Positions 11,368 to 19,641 of a stretch of 64,000 nucleotides of DNA are shown in pieces. The notes below the pieces were generated by a model that had not been told where the DNA came from, did not search any database, and saw nothing but the letters and a program-made list of their open reading frames with translations. Numbering within the stretch: position 1 is the stretch's first letter; each line of letters starts with the position of its first letter. The translations under genes were made by a program, and so were the position numbers. This stretch comes from Tepidimonas taiwanensis (GTDB taxonomy: Bacteria > Pseudomonadota > Gammaproteobacteria > Burkholderiales > Burkholderiaceae_C), in NCBI RefSeq assembly GCF_020162115.1, contig NZ_CP083911.1, forward strand, positions 1,612,001 through 1,676,000, written 5' to 3'.

Positions 11368-11422
11368 GGGGCGGCACGTGGCCGCCCCCGGGGTGACAGA
11401 AAGCCGCCCCCATCGGGGCGGC
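11368..11422 (-). terminator. Two hairpins between glnA and the downstream genes
   Basis: Two perfect 8-bp GC stems lie in the 107-bp gap after glnA. One is GCCGCCCC/GGGGCGGC at 11403-11422 with a CATC loop; the other is GGGGCGGC/GCCGCCCC at 11368-11388 with a 5-nt loop. The second is followed on the minus strand by TTGCGTTTT, a weak U-rich tail. They could partially terminate transcription or protect the glnA message, giving more GlnA than NtrB/NtrC. Confidence 0.55.
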
Positions 11423-11430
11423 CATCCCCA

Positions 11431-12846
11431 TCACAAACTGAAGTACATGTCGTACTCGGTCGGGGTGACCTCGACGCGCGCACGCGTGACTTCCTGCATC
11501 TTGAGTTCGATGTAGGCGTCGAGCATGGAGTCGGTGAAGACGCCGCCCTTGGTCAGGAACGCGCGGTCCTTGTCCAGGTACTCCAGCGCCTGGTCGAGGC
11601 TGTGGCACACGGTGGGCACCAGCTTGTCCTCTTCCGGCGGCAGGTGGTACAGGTCCTTGGTCGCCGCCTCGCCCGGGTGGATTTTGTTCTCGACGCCGTC
11701 CAGCCCCGCCATCAGGAGCGCGGCAAAGCACAGGTACGGGTTGGCCATCGGGTCCGGGAAGCGCGCCTCGACGCGGCGGGCCTTCGGGTTCGCGACGTAC
11801 GGAATGCGGATCGACGCCGAGCGGTTCTTGGCCGAGTACGCCAGCTTGACCGGGGCCTCGAAGTGCGGCACCAGGCGCTTGTAGCTGTTGGTCGTCGGGT
11901 TGGTGATGGCGTTGAGCGCGCGGGCGTGCTTGATGATGCCGCCGATGTAGTACAGCGCGAAATCGCTCAGCCCCGCATAGCCGTCACCGGCGAACAGGTT
12001 CTTGCCGTCCTTCCAGACCGACTGGTGCACGTGCATGCCGCTGCCGTTGTCGCCGTGATAAGGCTTGGGCATGAAGGTCGCCGTCTTGCCGTAACTGTTG
12101 GCCACGTTCCAGATGACGTACTTGAGCGTTTGCGTCCAGTCCGCGCGCTCCACCAGCGTGCTGAACTTCGTGCCGATCTCGCACTGGCCTGCGCCCGCCA
12201 CCTCGTGGTGGAACACTTCCACGGGAATGCCCAACGACTCGAGGATCAGCACCATCTCGGCGCGCATGTCGTGCGTGCTGTCCACCGGCGGGACGGGGAA
12301 GTAGCCGCCCTTGGTGCGCGGACGGTGGCCGCGGTTGCCATTCTCGAACTTGGTGCCGGTGTTCCAGGGGGCCTCGTACTCCTCGATCTCGTAGAAGCAG
12401 TTGCCCGGGTTGGTGCTCCAGCGCACACCGTCGAACAGGAAAAACTCGGGTTCCGGGCCGAAGTAGGCGGTGTCGCCCAGGCCCGAGGCCTTCAGATACG
12501 CCTCGGCACGCTTGGCGATCGAGCGCGGGTCGCGGTCGTAGGCCTTGCCGTCGCTCGGCTCGATCACGTCACACTGCAGGAACAGCGTGGTCTCTTCGAA
12601 GAACGGGTCGATGTTGGCGGTGTTGGGGTCCGGCATCAGCAGCATGTCGGAGGCTTCGATGCCCTTCCAGCCCGCGATCGACGAGCCGTCGAACGCGTGG
12701 CCCGACGTGAACTTGTCCTCGCTGAAGGCGGAGATCGGCACGGTCACGTGCTGCTCCTTGCCACGGGTGTCGGTGAAGCGGAAATCGACGAACTTGACGT
12801 CGTTTTCCTTGACCATGTTCATCACGTCGGCGACGGTCTTGGCCAT
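11431..12846 (-). CDS. glnA: Glutamine synthetase, type I
   Basis: Makes glutamine from glutamate, ammonia and ATP; cytosolic dodecamer. 471 residues with beta-grasp motif (GSSIAGWKGI), the metal and substrate segments GSGMHVHQS and the C-terminal NRSASIRIP. The adenylylation tyrosine is Y400 in KDLYHLPPEE, so the enzyme should be regulated by GlnE; the usual NLYDLPPEE reads DLYHLPPEE here. It is the first gene of the nitrogen operon, preceded by a sigma-54 promoter. Confidence 0.98.
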   Translation of the reverse strand: MAKTVADVMNMVKENDVKFVDFRFTDTRGKEQHVTVPISAFSEDKFTSGHAFDGSSIAGWKGIEASDMLLMPDPNTANIDPFFEETTLFLQCDVIEPSDGKAYDRDPRSIAKRAEAYLKASGLGDTAYFGPEPEFFLFDGVRWSTNPGNCFYEIEEYEAPWNTGTKFENGNRGHRPRTKGGYFPVPPVDSTHDMRAEMVLILESLGIPVEVFHHEVAGAGQCEIGTKFSTLVERADWTQTLKYVIWNVANSYGKTATFMPKPYHGDNGSGMHVHQSVWKDGKNLFAGDGYAGLSDFALYYIGGIIKHARALNAITNPTTNSYKRLVPHFEAPVKLAYSAKNRSASIRIPYVANPKARRVEARFPDPMANPYLCFAALLMAGLDGVENKIHPGEAATKDLYHLPPEEDKLVPTVCHSLDQALEYLDKDRAFLTKGGVFTDSMLDAYIELKMQEVTRARVEVTPTEYDMYFSL

Positions 12847-12898
12847 CAGTGTGCTCCTGCAGAGATAACGGGGGACGAAAAAGGGTCAGCAAGTCCAA

Positions 12899-12913
12899 GC
12901 AGTTTTCGTGCCA
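12899..12913 (-). promoter_or_regulatory. Sigma-54 (RpoN) promoter of glnA
   Basis: On the minus strand the sequence reads TGGCACG-AAAA-CTGC. The -24 element matches the consensus perfectly and the -12 element keeps the invariant GC, with the required GG-N10-GC spacing. Transcription would start near 12887, about 40 bp before the glnA ATG. This fits NtrC-activated glnA expression under nitrogen limitation. Confidence 0.8.
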
Positions 12914-12947
12914 ACACCGGTCAGCACGACAACGTAACCGTCCACGA

Positions 12948-13829
12948 TCACGATGAACCGTTTTGGTGCGTCATGCCCTGTTTTGATGCATCGCCGCTGC
13001 GCACCAATTCGGGGCCCAGCCGCACCGACATCGCCCGCAGGCCGGTCAGCAGCGCATCATACGCCGCGCCCACCGCGTCGGCGGCCCCTTTGACGCCGAG
13101 TTCGATGTGCCGGCCGTACTCGGGGTGGTCGACACTGGGCAGGCTGAACACCTTGACCCCCGGGTGCTCGGCCTCGATGCGCTCCATCAGCGGCGTCAGG
13201 GTCGCCTCGATGCCGCCGAAAACGATCACCGAACGCTCCTGCTGCGCGTCGGCGCCGAAACGGTCGCGGTAGTGGGTGTCGAGCACCCACTCGATCATCG
13301 GCCAGGCCATGACCGGAAACCCCGGCACGAAGTGCACCGTGCCGCCCCCAGGGCCGTCGCACGAAAAGCCCGGGATGCGGTTGTACGGGTTCGGGATGAT
13401 GCGCGCCCCCCGCGGAAAGACCCCCATGTTGAGCCGGTGCACGTTGTCGGGACGGTCGGGTTCGAACGGCACGCCCTGCTCGGCCGCGACCTCGCGCATG
13501 CGCTGCTCGATCAGGGCCTTCGCCTCCGGGTGCAGCACAGCCTCCACACCCAAGGCCGCCGCCGCGGCCTGGCGCGTGTGGTCGTCCGGGGTCGCGCCGA
13601 TACCGCCGGTGGCAAACACCACATCGGCGCTGGCGAACGCCTGCCGCAGCACGTCGGTGATGCCGTCGCGGTCGTCGCCGACGTAGCGCGCCCAGTGCAG
13701 GCGCAACCCGCGCGCCGCCAGCAGCTCGATGACTTTGGTCAGGTGCTTGTCCTGGCGCTTGCCGGAGAGGATCTCGTCGCCGATGACGATGAGGCCGAAG
13801 CGGGAAGGGCGCGTGTGTGGGGTGGTCAT
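12948..13829 (-). CDS. CinA-like molybdopterin-binding domain protein
   Basis: 293 residues with the MoCF-biosynthesis (MoaB/MogA/CinA N-terminal) fold: GDEILSGKRQDKH near the N terminus, then DVVFATGGIGATPDDHT and a later GxPVMAW segment. The CinA C-terminal nicotinamide-amidase domain is absent, so this is the short form often annotated as competence/damage-inducible protein A; its substrate is not known. Its ATG overlaps the stop of the EI24 gene (ATGA), so the two are translationally coupled. Confidence 0.85.
   Translation of the reverse strand: MTTPHTRPSRFGLIVIGDEILSGKRQDKHLTKVIELLAARGLRLHWARYVGDDRDGITDVLRQAFASADVVFATGGIGATPDDHTRQAAAAALGVEAVLHPEAKALIEQRMREVAAEQGVPFEPDRPDNVHRLNMGVFPRGARIIPNPYNRIPGFSCDGPGGGTVHFVPGFPVMAWPMIEWVLDTHYRDRFGADAQQERSVIVFGGIEATLTPLMERIEAEHPGVKVFSLPSVDHPEYGRHIELGVKGAADAVGAAYDALLTGLRAMSVRLGPELVRSGDASKQGMTHQNGSS
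12974..13016. promoter_or_regulatory. Two candidate NtrC-binding sites upstream of glnA
   Basis: Two imperfect matches to TGCACC-N5-GGTGCA are seen: TGCCCT-N5-GATGCA at 12974-12990 and CGCACC-N5-GGGGCC at 13000-13016, each agreeing at about 9 of 12 positions. They lie about 95 and 121 bp upstream of the predicted sigma-54 start, similar to the enhancer distance at the enteric glnA promoter. The sites overlap the 3' end of the CinA-like gene. Their 26-bp spacing is not a whole number of helical turns. Confidence 0.45.
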
Positions 13830-14755
13830 GATCCAGCGGGAGGCAACGGTCGGGCGTCGACGTCGATGACGGTGTCGGCAGCGGGCGCGGACGGCGCAGA
13901 CGGTGCGGTGGCCGGGCCCGGCACCGGGGTGCCGCTCAGCGCGCTTGCGGGCGATACCGCGTCGGCCCGCCGTGCCTCGTCCAGCGCCTGCAGCAGGTAG
14001 TGCGCGTACCACAGCGACGCAAACGCAAAAATGAGCGCGTATACCCAGATCGCCAGCGGCACGAGCAGCGGCGCCAGGGCGATGAACATCGCGCCGGACG
14101 CCCACAGCACGCTGGGCGCGGCGCTCAGCAGCCCGATGAGCACGCCCATCGCCAGCAGCGGCCCTCGGTGGCGCGCGACGAGCGCGCGGCGCTCCTGCAC
14201 CGTCGCGTGTTCGGCCAGCGCATCGTAGGTGTAGACGCGGTACGTGAGCCAGCCCCAGATCAGCGCCGGTAGCACCAGCACCAGCGGCGGGATCAGCCAG
14301 AACGGCAGCGACACCAGCAGCATCAGCAGCGCAAGCACGGTCGACCACAGCGACCACGCCACACCGCCCCAGAAACCGCCGCCGCGGCGGCGCTGGAGGT
14401 CCGGAAACCGGCGCGCTGCGACCAGATCGACCATCGCCGGCGTCATCAGCAGCGCCACGGCCAGCAGCGACAGCACGACGATGAGCGGTGTGACGAAGAC
14501 GAGCACCAGCAACGGCGCCACGACCGCGCGCAACCCGCCCAGCCCGACGCTCTCCAGCCACCCGAGCACGAACTCGACCAGCGACCAGCTCTGCAGCCAC
14601 GCGAGCACGGCGTCGACCGCCTGGTCCCAGAACAGGTAGCCGAGCGCGAACGCGCCCGCCACCAGCAGCACGAGCGGCAGCAGCGACAGCGCCATCACCC
14701 GCGGGTGCAGGCAATAGGCCACGGCGCGCCAGAACGATCCCAACAACAAACGCAT
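13826..14755 (-). CDS. EI24 domain-containing membrane protein
   Basis: Polytopic inner-membrane protein of the EI24/CysZ-like family, 309 residues from the ATG at 14755. Hydrophobic stretches appear near residues 20-40, 75-105, 150-180 and 220-260, and the C-terminal tail is Ala/Pro-rich and soluble. CysZ members import sulfate, but this protein has no nearby sulfur genes, so a transport role is only a family-level guess. The reading frame is open for another 30 codons upstream without a better start. Confidence 0.8.
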   Translation of the reverse strand: MRLLLGSFWRAVAYCLHPRVMALSLLPLVLLVAGAFALGYLFWDQAVDAVLAWLQSWSLVEFVLGWLESVGLGGLRAVVAPLLVLVFVTPLIVVLSLLAVALLMTPAMVDLVAARRFPDLQRRRGGGFWGGVAWSLWSTVLALLMLLVSLPFWLIPPLVLVLPALIWGWLTYRVYTYDALAEHATVQERRALVARHRGPLLAMGVLIGLLSAAPSVLWASGAMFIALAPLLVPLAIWVYALIFAFASLWYAHYLLQALDEARRADAVSPASALSGTPVPGPATAPSAPSAPAADTVIDVDARPLPPAGS

Positions 14756-14928
14756 GAGGCGTAAGCATAACCGCCCCCCTCGGGCGGCGCGCGCCACCTC
14801 GTGTTCCTCCACGAGGGGCCCGGGACGGTAGCGATGTGGTACCAACGCTTACGATCCCATCCCATACGTGCGCGAACACGAATACCCCAGCCCGCACCCC
14901 GACCAACCCGCGGCGCTGCTCGCCGCCG

Positions 14929-15699
14929 TCAGCGCGTTTCTGGTCGATCCGCTCTGACGCCCGCGGCGTGCAGCGCCGCGATCTCGTCGGGCGAGAGCCA
15001 GCGCCACGCGCCGGGCGGGAGGTCCGGCGGCAACTGCACGGGCCCGATTGCGCTGCGGTGCAGGGCCTCGACCCGGTTGCCCGCCGCCGCGACCATGCGC
15101 TTGACCTGGTGGTAACGCCCCTCGGTGAGCGTCAGGCGCAGCCGGCGCTCGCCGATCACCTCCAGCGCCGCAGGCCGCACGGGCCGCGGATCGTCGCGCA
15201 ACACGACCCCCTCGCGCAGGCGCGCGAGCTGCGCCGCGTCCACGGGGTGGCGACACGTCACTTCGTACACCTTGGGCACGTGATGGCGCGGCGACGACAG
15301 GCGGTGTATGAACGCGCCGTCGTCCGACAGCAAGAGCAGCCCCGTCGTGTCCTGGTCGAGCCGCCCGATCGGCTGCACCCCCCGGGTCGCGAGCCCCGGG
15401 CGCCGGCGCAGCGGCGGGGGCAGCAGCGCGCGCACCGGCGGCCAGGCCCCGGGCCGCTGCGAACACTCGTAACCCGCGGGCTTGTGCAGCATCAGATACG
15501 CCCGCGGTTGGTAGCACCAGCGTTGCCCCTGCACCCAGAACACCATGCCCGGCGCCGGGCCGCCGCCAGCGAAGGGTTCGTCGGGGTCGGTCACGGGACG
15601 GCGGTCGCCCCCCACCTGCACCGCGCCCGCGGCGATCAGGAACCGACACTCGCGGCGCGTGCCAAAACCCTGTGTATACAGCACATCTTCCCAGCGCAT
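14929..15699 (-). CDS. RsuA-family 16S rRNA pseudouridine synthase
   Basis: Isomerises uridine to pseudouridine in rRNA. 256 residues: a short S4-like N-terminal RNA-binding part (LYTQGFGTRRECRFLIAAGAV), then the catalytic domain with the nucleophile Asp in GRLDQDTTGLLLLSDDG, and a C-terminal EGRYHQVKRM segment. The RsuA type (U516 of 16S rRNA) is the best fit. I placed the start at the ATG at 15699; sequence further upstream is low-complexity. The 173 bp between this stop and the EI24 start show no gene. Confidence 0.87.
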   Translation of the reverse strand: MRWEDVLYTQGFGTRRECRFLIAAGAVQVGGDRRPVTDPDEPFAGGGPAPGMVFWVQGQRWCYQPRAYLMLHKPAGYECSQRPGAWPPVRALLPPPLRRRPGLATRGVQPIGRLDQDTTGLLLLSDDGAFIHRLSSPRHHVPKVYEVTCRHPVDAAQLARLREGVVLRDDPRPVRPAALEVIGERRLRLTLTEGRYHQVKRMVAAAGNRVEALHRSAIGPVQLPPDLPPGAWRWLSPDEIAALHAAGVRADRPETR

Positions 15700-15774
15700 G
15701 CCCGCAGCATAACGGCGCCCGCCACCGGGGTCGCGGCGAAATCGGGGACAATCAAAGAAATCGATCCAACACCG

Positions 15775-16377
15775 ATGAAATCGAGCCTGCTTTCGCTCCT
15801 GCCCAGCCGGGAACGGCTGGCCACCAGCCGCTGGCTGCGCTGGCTGGGGCCGTATCTGCATCATCCGCGCCTGTGGCACCTGAACCGGCGCGGGCTCGCG
15901 CTCGGCCTGGCGTTGGGGGTGTTTTTCGGCTTCTTGATTCCGGTGGCCCAGATCCCGGCCTCGGCGACGCTCGCCGTGCTGCTGCGGGCGCACCTGCCGG
16001 CGGCGGTGGCCAGCACGCTGGTCACCAATCCCGTGACGTTCGGGCCGGTGTATTTCGGCGCCTACAAGCTCGGCGAATGGGTGCTGGACACCCCGCAGGA
16101 CGCACGTGCCGCGGACGAGGCACAGGCGCTGGCCTACACACCCGCCGGCCGGGACGCCCCCGAAGGTGCCGGGCTGCGGGAGGAGCTCGCGTCGATGTGG
16201 GCGTGGGTGACGAGTGTGGGCAAGCCGCTGGTCGTCGGGCTGATGATCGTCGCAACGGTGGCCGCCGTCGTCACGTATGCCGCGGTGCATTTGCTGTGGA
16301 TCGGTGCCGTGCGTTGGCGCCGTCGGCGGCGCATACGGCGGGTCGGGACCGCCTCGAACCAATCGCCTGTCGCGTAA
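15775..16377 (+). CDS. DUF2062 domain-containing membrane protein
   Basis: Small membrane protein of 200 residues with the DUF2062 hallmarks: a Leu/His/Trp-rich N terminus, GLALGLALGVFFGFLIP as first membrane segment, then TLVTNPVTFGPVYF, and a last membrane segment near residues 150-175 followed by an Arg-rich tail. Function unknown. It is divergent from the RsuA gene and convergent with hemY, whose stop is only 16 bp away. Confidence 0.85.
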   Translation: MKSSLLSLLPSRERLATSRWLRWLGPYLHHPRLWHLNRRGLALGLALGVFFGFLIPVAQIPASATLAVLLRAHLPAAVASTLVTNPVTFGPVYFGAYKLGEWVLDTPQDARAADEAQALAYTPAGRDAPEGAGLREELASMWAWVTSVGKPLVVGLMIVATVAAVVTYAAVHLLWIGAVRWRRRRRIRRVGTASNQSPVA

Positions 16378-16393
16378 GCCGCGGGGGGATGGC

Positions 16394-17677
16394 TCACCCC
16401 TGCGCGGCACGCTTCCACGCATCGCGGGCCGCCGCCTCGTCGCCGCGCCGCTCCGCCAACTCGGCGAGCGCGCACCAGCCGCGCCGGCGCAGTTCGCGGT
16501 CGTCCAGGGCACGCACGGCCTGCTGCAGCAGCGTCTGGGCCTTGCCCCACAGCCCCCGCGCCCGGTACGCCTGCGCCGCCAGGTACTGCAGCCCGGCGTC
16601 GTCGGGCTGGCGCTGCTGCGCCTCCTCCAGCCGCGGCAGCCACGCCGCATCCAGCCGCGCCAGCCACGGCTCCACCAGCGCCACCGCGCGCAGCCGCTCG
16701 GACGCGTCCAGCGTCGCGTAACCGGCCCAGGCGGTGCGAATCGCCTCGTCGACGACGTGTGGTACCGGCCCGTCGGAGGCAACGATGCCGGCATGCACCA
16801 GCGATTCGACGTGCGCGAGCAGCGCGACCGCGCGCGTCGGGTCGCGCCGCTCCTCGCCCTCGAGGCGGCGCCAAACCGCGGTCACGGCGTCGATGTCCCG
16901 CGCATCGCGCAGCGCTTCGAGCCAGATGCCGCGCACCACGGTGCGCAGTGCTTCCGCGGAAAACGCGCGGTGCTTGGCCAGCAGCCGCGCCAACTCCAGC
17001 GCCGAGCGGCTGTCGCGCCGCAGCTGCGCCAGCCGCAGGCGCAGCCGCACCGCCTGGATGCGCCGCGCGGCCCCCTGCGGCAACTGCGCCAGCCACTGCG
17101 CGGCGGCGTCGGCATCCCGCGCGTCGAGCGCCCACTCCGCCGCGCGCAGCAACGCCCCTTCGCGCGCCTGGGGCGCTTCGCGTCCGCGCACGGGGTCGAT
17201 CGCCGCGGCGAGCCACGCGTCGCGCTGCTCGCGCTGCCCGAGCTGATGCGCACTCTCGGCCGCAACCAGGTGCGCCAGCACCCACAGCGCGTCGGCGTGC
17301 GGCAGCGTGTCGCGGTTCCCGGCGGCGAGGTGTTCGATGGCCTCGCGGGCGGCGCGCTGCGCGCGCACGAAACGCCCGCCCAGCCACTGCCCCCAGGCTT
17401 GCAGCAGCAGGCCGACGACCGCGCGCTCGTGCTGCAACGCGCGCCAGCGGCTCGCCCGGCGCGGCAACGCACGCAACAACGCCACCCCGCGCAGCGCAGC
17501 GTAGCCCACCACAAAGGCAAGCACCACCCCGACCAACACGAGGTTGAACGACACGTCGACCCGCCACGGCGGCCAAAACAGCGTCACTGTGGCCGGGTTG
17601 TCGCCCATGAACAGCGCCGCCGCCACGGCCAGCGCCGCGATGAAGAGGAACCCGAACACCCCCTTCATGGCCGACAC
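16394..17677 (-). CDS. hemY: HemY-like TPR membrane protein
   Basis: 427 residues with two N-terminal membrane helices (FGFLFIAALAVAAALF and LVLVGVVLAFVVGYAAL) and a long helical repeat region of TPR type, as in the proteobacterial HemY protein. This is not the protoporphyrinogen oxidase also called HemY. It is the last gene of the algR-hemC-hemD-hemX-hemY cluster, the conserved haem context, although its biochemical role is not established. A second Met four codons in is an alternative start. Confidence 0.87.
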   Translation of the reverse strand: MSAMKGVFGFLFIAALAVAAALFMGDNPATVTLFWPPWRVDVSFNLVLVGVVLAFVVGYAALRGVALLRALPRRASRWRALQHERAVVGLLLQAWGQWLGGRFVRAQRAAREAIEHLAAGNRDTLPHADALWVLAHLVAAESAHQLGQREQRDAWLAAAIDPVRGREAPQAREGALLRAAEWALDARDADAAAQWLAQLPQGAARRIQAVRLRLRLAQLRRDSRSALELARLLAKHRAFSAEALRTVVRGIWLEALRDARDIDAVTAVWRRLEGEERRDPTRAVALLAHVESLVHAGIVASDGPVPHVVDEAIRTAWAGYATLDASERLRAVALVEPWLARLDAAWLPRLEEAQQRQPDDAGLQYLAAQAYRARGLWGKAQTLLQQAVRALDDRELRRRGWCALAELAERRGDEAAARDAWKRAAQG

Positions 17678-17731
17678 CCGTCCCCATCGGCGCGGCCGCG
17701 CCCCGGGCCTCTCACTGCGACGATCCGCACG

Positions 17732-18859
17732 TCAGCGTCCCTCCGCCGCGGCGGCCAGCGCCGCGAGCGTGTCATCGGGCCGGGGCAGCGTCTCGTGCCG
17801 CAGGTCACGCTGCAGCTCGTCGAGCGTCTGTAACACCGGCCGCAGGCGCGGCGCCTCAATATCGAAGTAGCGCCGCAGATGCCGCTCCACCGCCCGCACA
17901 TCGGCGCGCGCGCTGTCGAACTGGCGCGCCAGCACCGCCAGACGGGCGTTGAGCAGCGTCAGCCGCACGTTCTCGCGCAGGAAATACGCCTCCTCCGGTG
18001 CGAGCAACACCGCCTCGGGCACGTCGATGCGGCGGATGCGCACCAAATCCCCGAACGCGGCGCGCAGCCGGGCCCACGCGGTCTGACCCCACGCAATCGC
18101 CGTGGCCTGCACGCGCGCCCACCAGCTGACCGACGCGGCCTCGCCGCCGGCGGCGACCGCTGGAAGGGGGGCCACCTCGGATGCCTTCGGCGCGGCGCGG
18201 CGCGCCCCTTCGTCCCGCGCCACGGGCGGCTCGTCGCGCGGCGGGTCGGCGCGCAGGGGCCACTCGTCCACCGCGCGGGCGAGCTCGTCGAGCCGCATCA
18301 CCAGGGCCGGCACGTCCACCAGCGCCGCCGAGCGAATGCGCCCGAGGTCGCGCGCAATGGCCCGCTGCACCGGGTTCAGGCGCGGCTGCGCCGCGCGCTC
18401 GATGCGCTGCTGCGCCACCTGCAGCGCGGTGACCACGGGCTGGATGCTGCCGGTAAGCTGGCTCTGCTGAACCGCAAGGCGCAGCGCGGCCTCCAGCTCC
18501 TGCACCAGCGCGTCGTCGCGCGAACGCGACACGGAGCGCATCAACTCCTCGAGCTGCGCGCGCTGCAGTGCGACTTCCGACAACTTGACCTCGGCAACGC
18601 CCAGGCGGGCCTGCAGTTCGTTGACCGTGGCCTGCGCTTGTTCGGCGAGGGCGCGCGTGGTCGCCTGTTCCGCCTGCCACTCGGCGCTGCGGCGGGCCAG
18701 CTCTTCCTGCGTACGCGCGAGCCGCTGCCACGTCCACAGCGACACCGCCCCCGCGAGCACCGCGAGCGCGAGGGCAGCGCCCGCCACCCACGCCCCCGCC
18801 CGCCGCGGCACGGGGCGCGGCTCGGCAGCGGGAACGTTGAGGGTCGGGGCGTCGCTCAC
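17732..18859 (-). CDS. hemX: HemX-like membrane protein
   Basis: 375 residues: a short cytosolic N terminus, one membrane helix (VAGAALALAVLAGAVSLWTW), a coiled coil (about residues 50-130) and a helical HemX domain. Often misnamed uroporphyrinogen-III C-methyltransferase, but the methylase motifs are absent. The GTG at 18859 overlaps the hemD stop as GTGA, which decides the start and points to coupled translation. hemY follows after 54 bp. Confidence 0.88.
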   Translation of the reverse strand: MSDAPTLNVPAAEPRPVPRRAGAWVAGAALALAVLAGAVSLWTWQRLARTQEELARRSAEWQAEQATTRALAEQAQATVNELQARLGVAEVKLSEVALQRAQLEELMRSVSRSRDDALVQELEAALRLAVQQSQLTGSIQPVVTALQVAQQRIERAAQPRLNPVQRAIARDLGRIRSAALVDVPALVMRLDELARAVDEWPLRADPPRDEPPVARDEGARRAAPKASEVAPLPAVAAGGEAASVSWWARVQATAIAWGQTAWARLRAAFGDLVRIRRIDVPEAVLLAPEEAYFLRENVRLTLLNARLAVLARQFDSARADVRAVERHLRRYFDIEAPRLRPVLQTLDELQRDLRHETLPRPDDTLAALAAAAEGR

Positions 18860-19638
18860 GCCATCGATTCTAGGGCCTGTACGACCTCCGGTAGTGCCGG
18901 ACGGCTCATCACGACCTGCCCCACACCGAGCGCGCGCGCCGCCGCGGCGATGCGGGGATGCGTGACGAGCGCCCGCGCCGCCGACCACGGCGCGCCGGGC
19001 ATCAACGCCCGCAGGTATCCGATCGCCTCGCTGCTGCTGAACAGCCAGATCGCACCCGGCCCCACCAGCCGCTCAGCCGCCTGCCGCTGCGCGGCATCCC
19101 AGCGGGGCCCTTGGCGCCGGTAGGCGGTCACGGTCTCGACGGTGGCGCCGCGTTCAATGCAGCGCTGCAGCAGCGTGTCACGCCCTTCGTAGCCGTCGGC
19201 GGAGACCCCCCGCACCGCGCGCAAACGCCAGCCCGGCCGCACCTGCGGTGCCACGACCGGCCACAGCGCGTCCGTATCCATTTGGGCCGCGTCGGGCGGG
19301 GGCTGATCGATCGCCGCCGGGGCCACGCCCCAGGCCCGCAGGGCGTCCGCCGTGCCCGCACCGGGCGTCCAACAGCGCACCGGTGCCGCGGGCGGCGGCA
19401 CCTGTGCCTGCCGCAACACCGCCACCGCCGCCGGGCTGACGACCAACACCGCGTCCACCCCGCGCCAGCCGTCGATCAACGTTCGCAGCGCGGCGGGCTC
19501 GACGGCGGGGGCGATCTCGATCAGCGGCAGCGCCACCACGGGCCAACCCGCCGCGCCAAGCGCCTCGACCCACGCGGCCGCCTGCTCGCGTGGGCGTGTC
19601 ACGACGACCGTGGGCCGCGTGGCCGAGGTGGCACTCAC
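18856..19638 (-). CDS. hemD: Uroporphyrinogen-III synthase
   Basis: Closes hydroxymethylbilane with inversion of ring D to give uroporphyrinogen III. 260 residues, usual length, with the two-lobed HemD pattern: VVVTRPREQAAAW at the N terminus, VLVVSPAAV at the first lobe end, and a late IWLFSSSEAIGYL. The start lies 3 bp after the hemC stop and the gene overlaps hemX by 4 bp, so it is in the middle of the haem operon. Confidence 0.93.
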   Translation of the reverse strand: MSATSATRPTVVVTRPREQAAAWVEALGAAGWPVVALPLIEIAPAVEPAALRTLIDGWRGVDAVLVVSPAAVAVLRQAQVPPPAAPVRCWTPGAGTADALRAWGVAPAAIDQPPPDAAQMDTDALWPVVAPQVRPGWRLRAVRGVSADGYEGRDTLLQRCIERGATVETVTAYRRQGPRWDAAQRQAAERLVGPGAIWLFSSSEAIGYLRALMPGAPWSAARALVTHPRIAAAARALGVGQVVMSRPALPEVVQALESMA

Positions 19639-19641
19639 GGC

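Noticed and set aside
10459..13272. Plus-strand open frame of about 940 codons antisense to glnL, DUF4124 and glnA
   Set aside because: The sequence is low-complexity and lies opposite well-supported genes; it is caused by high GC content at codon position 3.
17732..18859. Uroporphyrinogen-III C-methyltransferase activity for HemX
   Set aside because: The protein has a membrane helix and coiled coil but no SAM-binding methylase motifs; the activity name is a legacy label.
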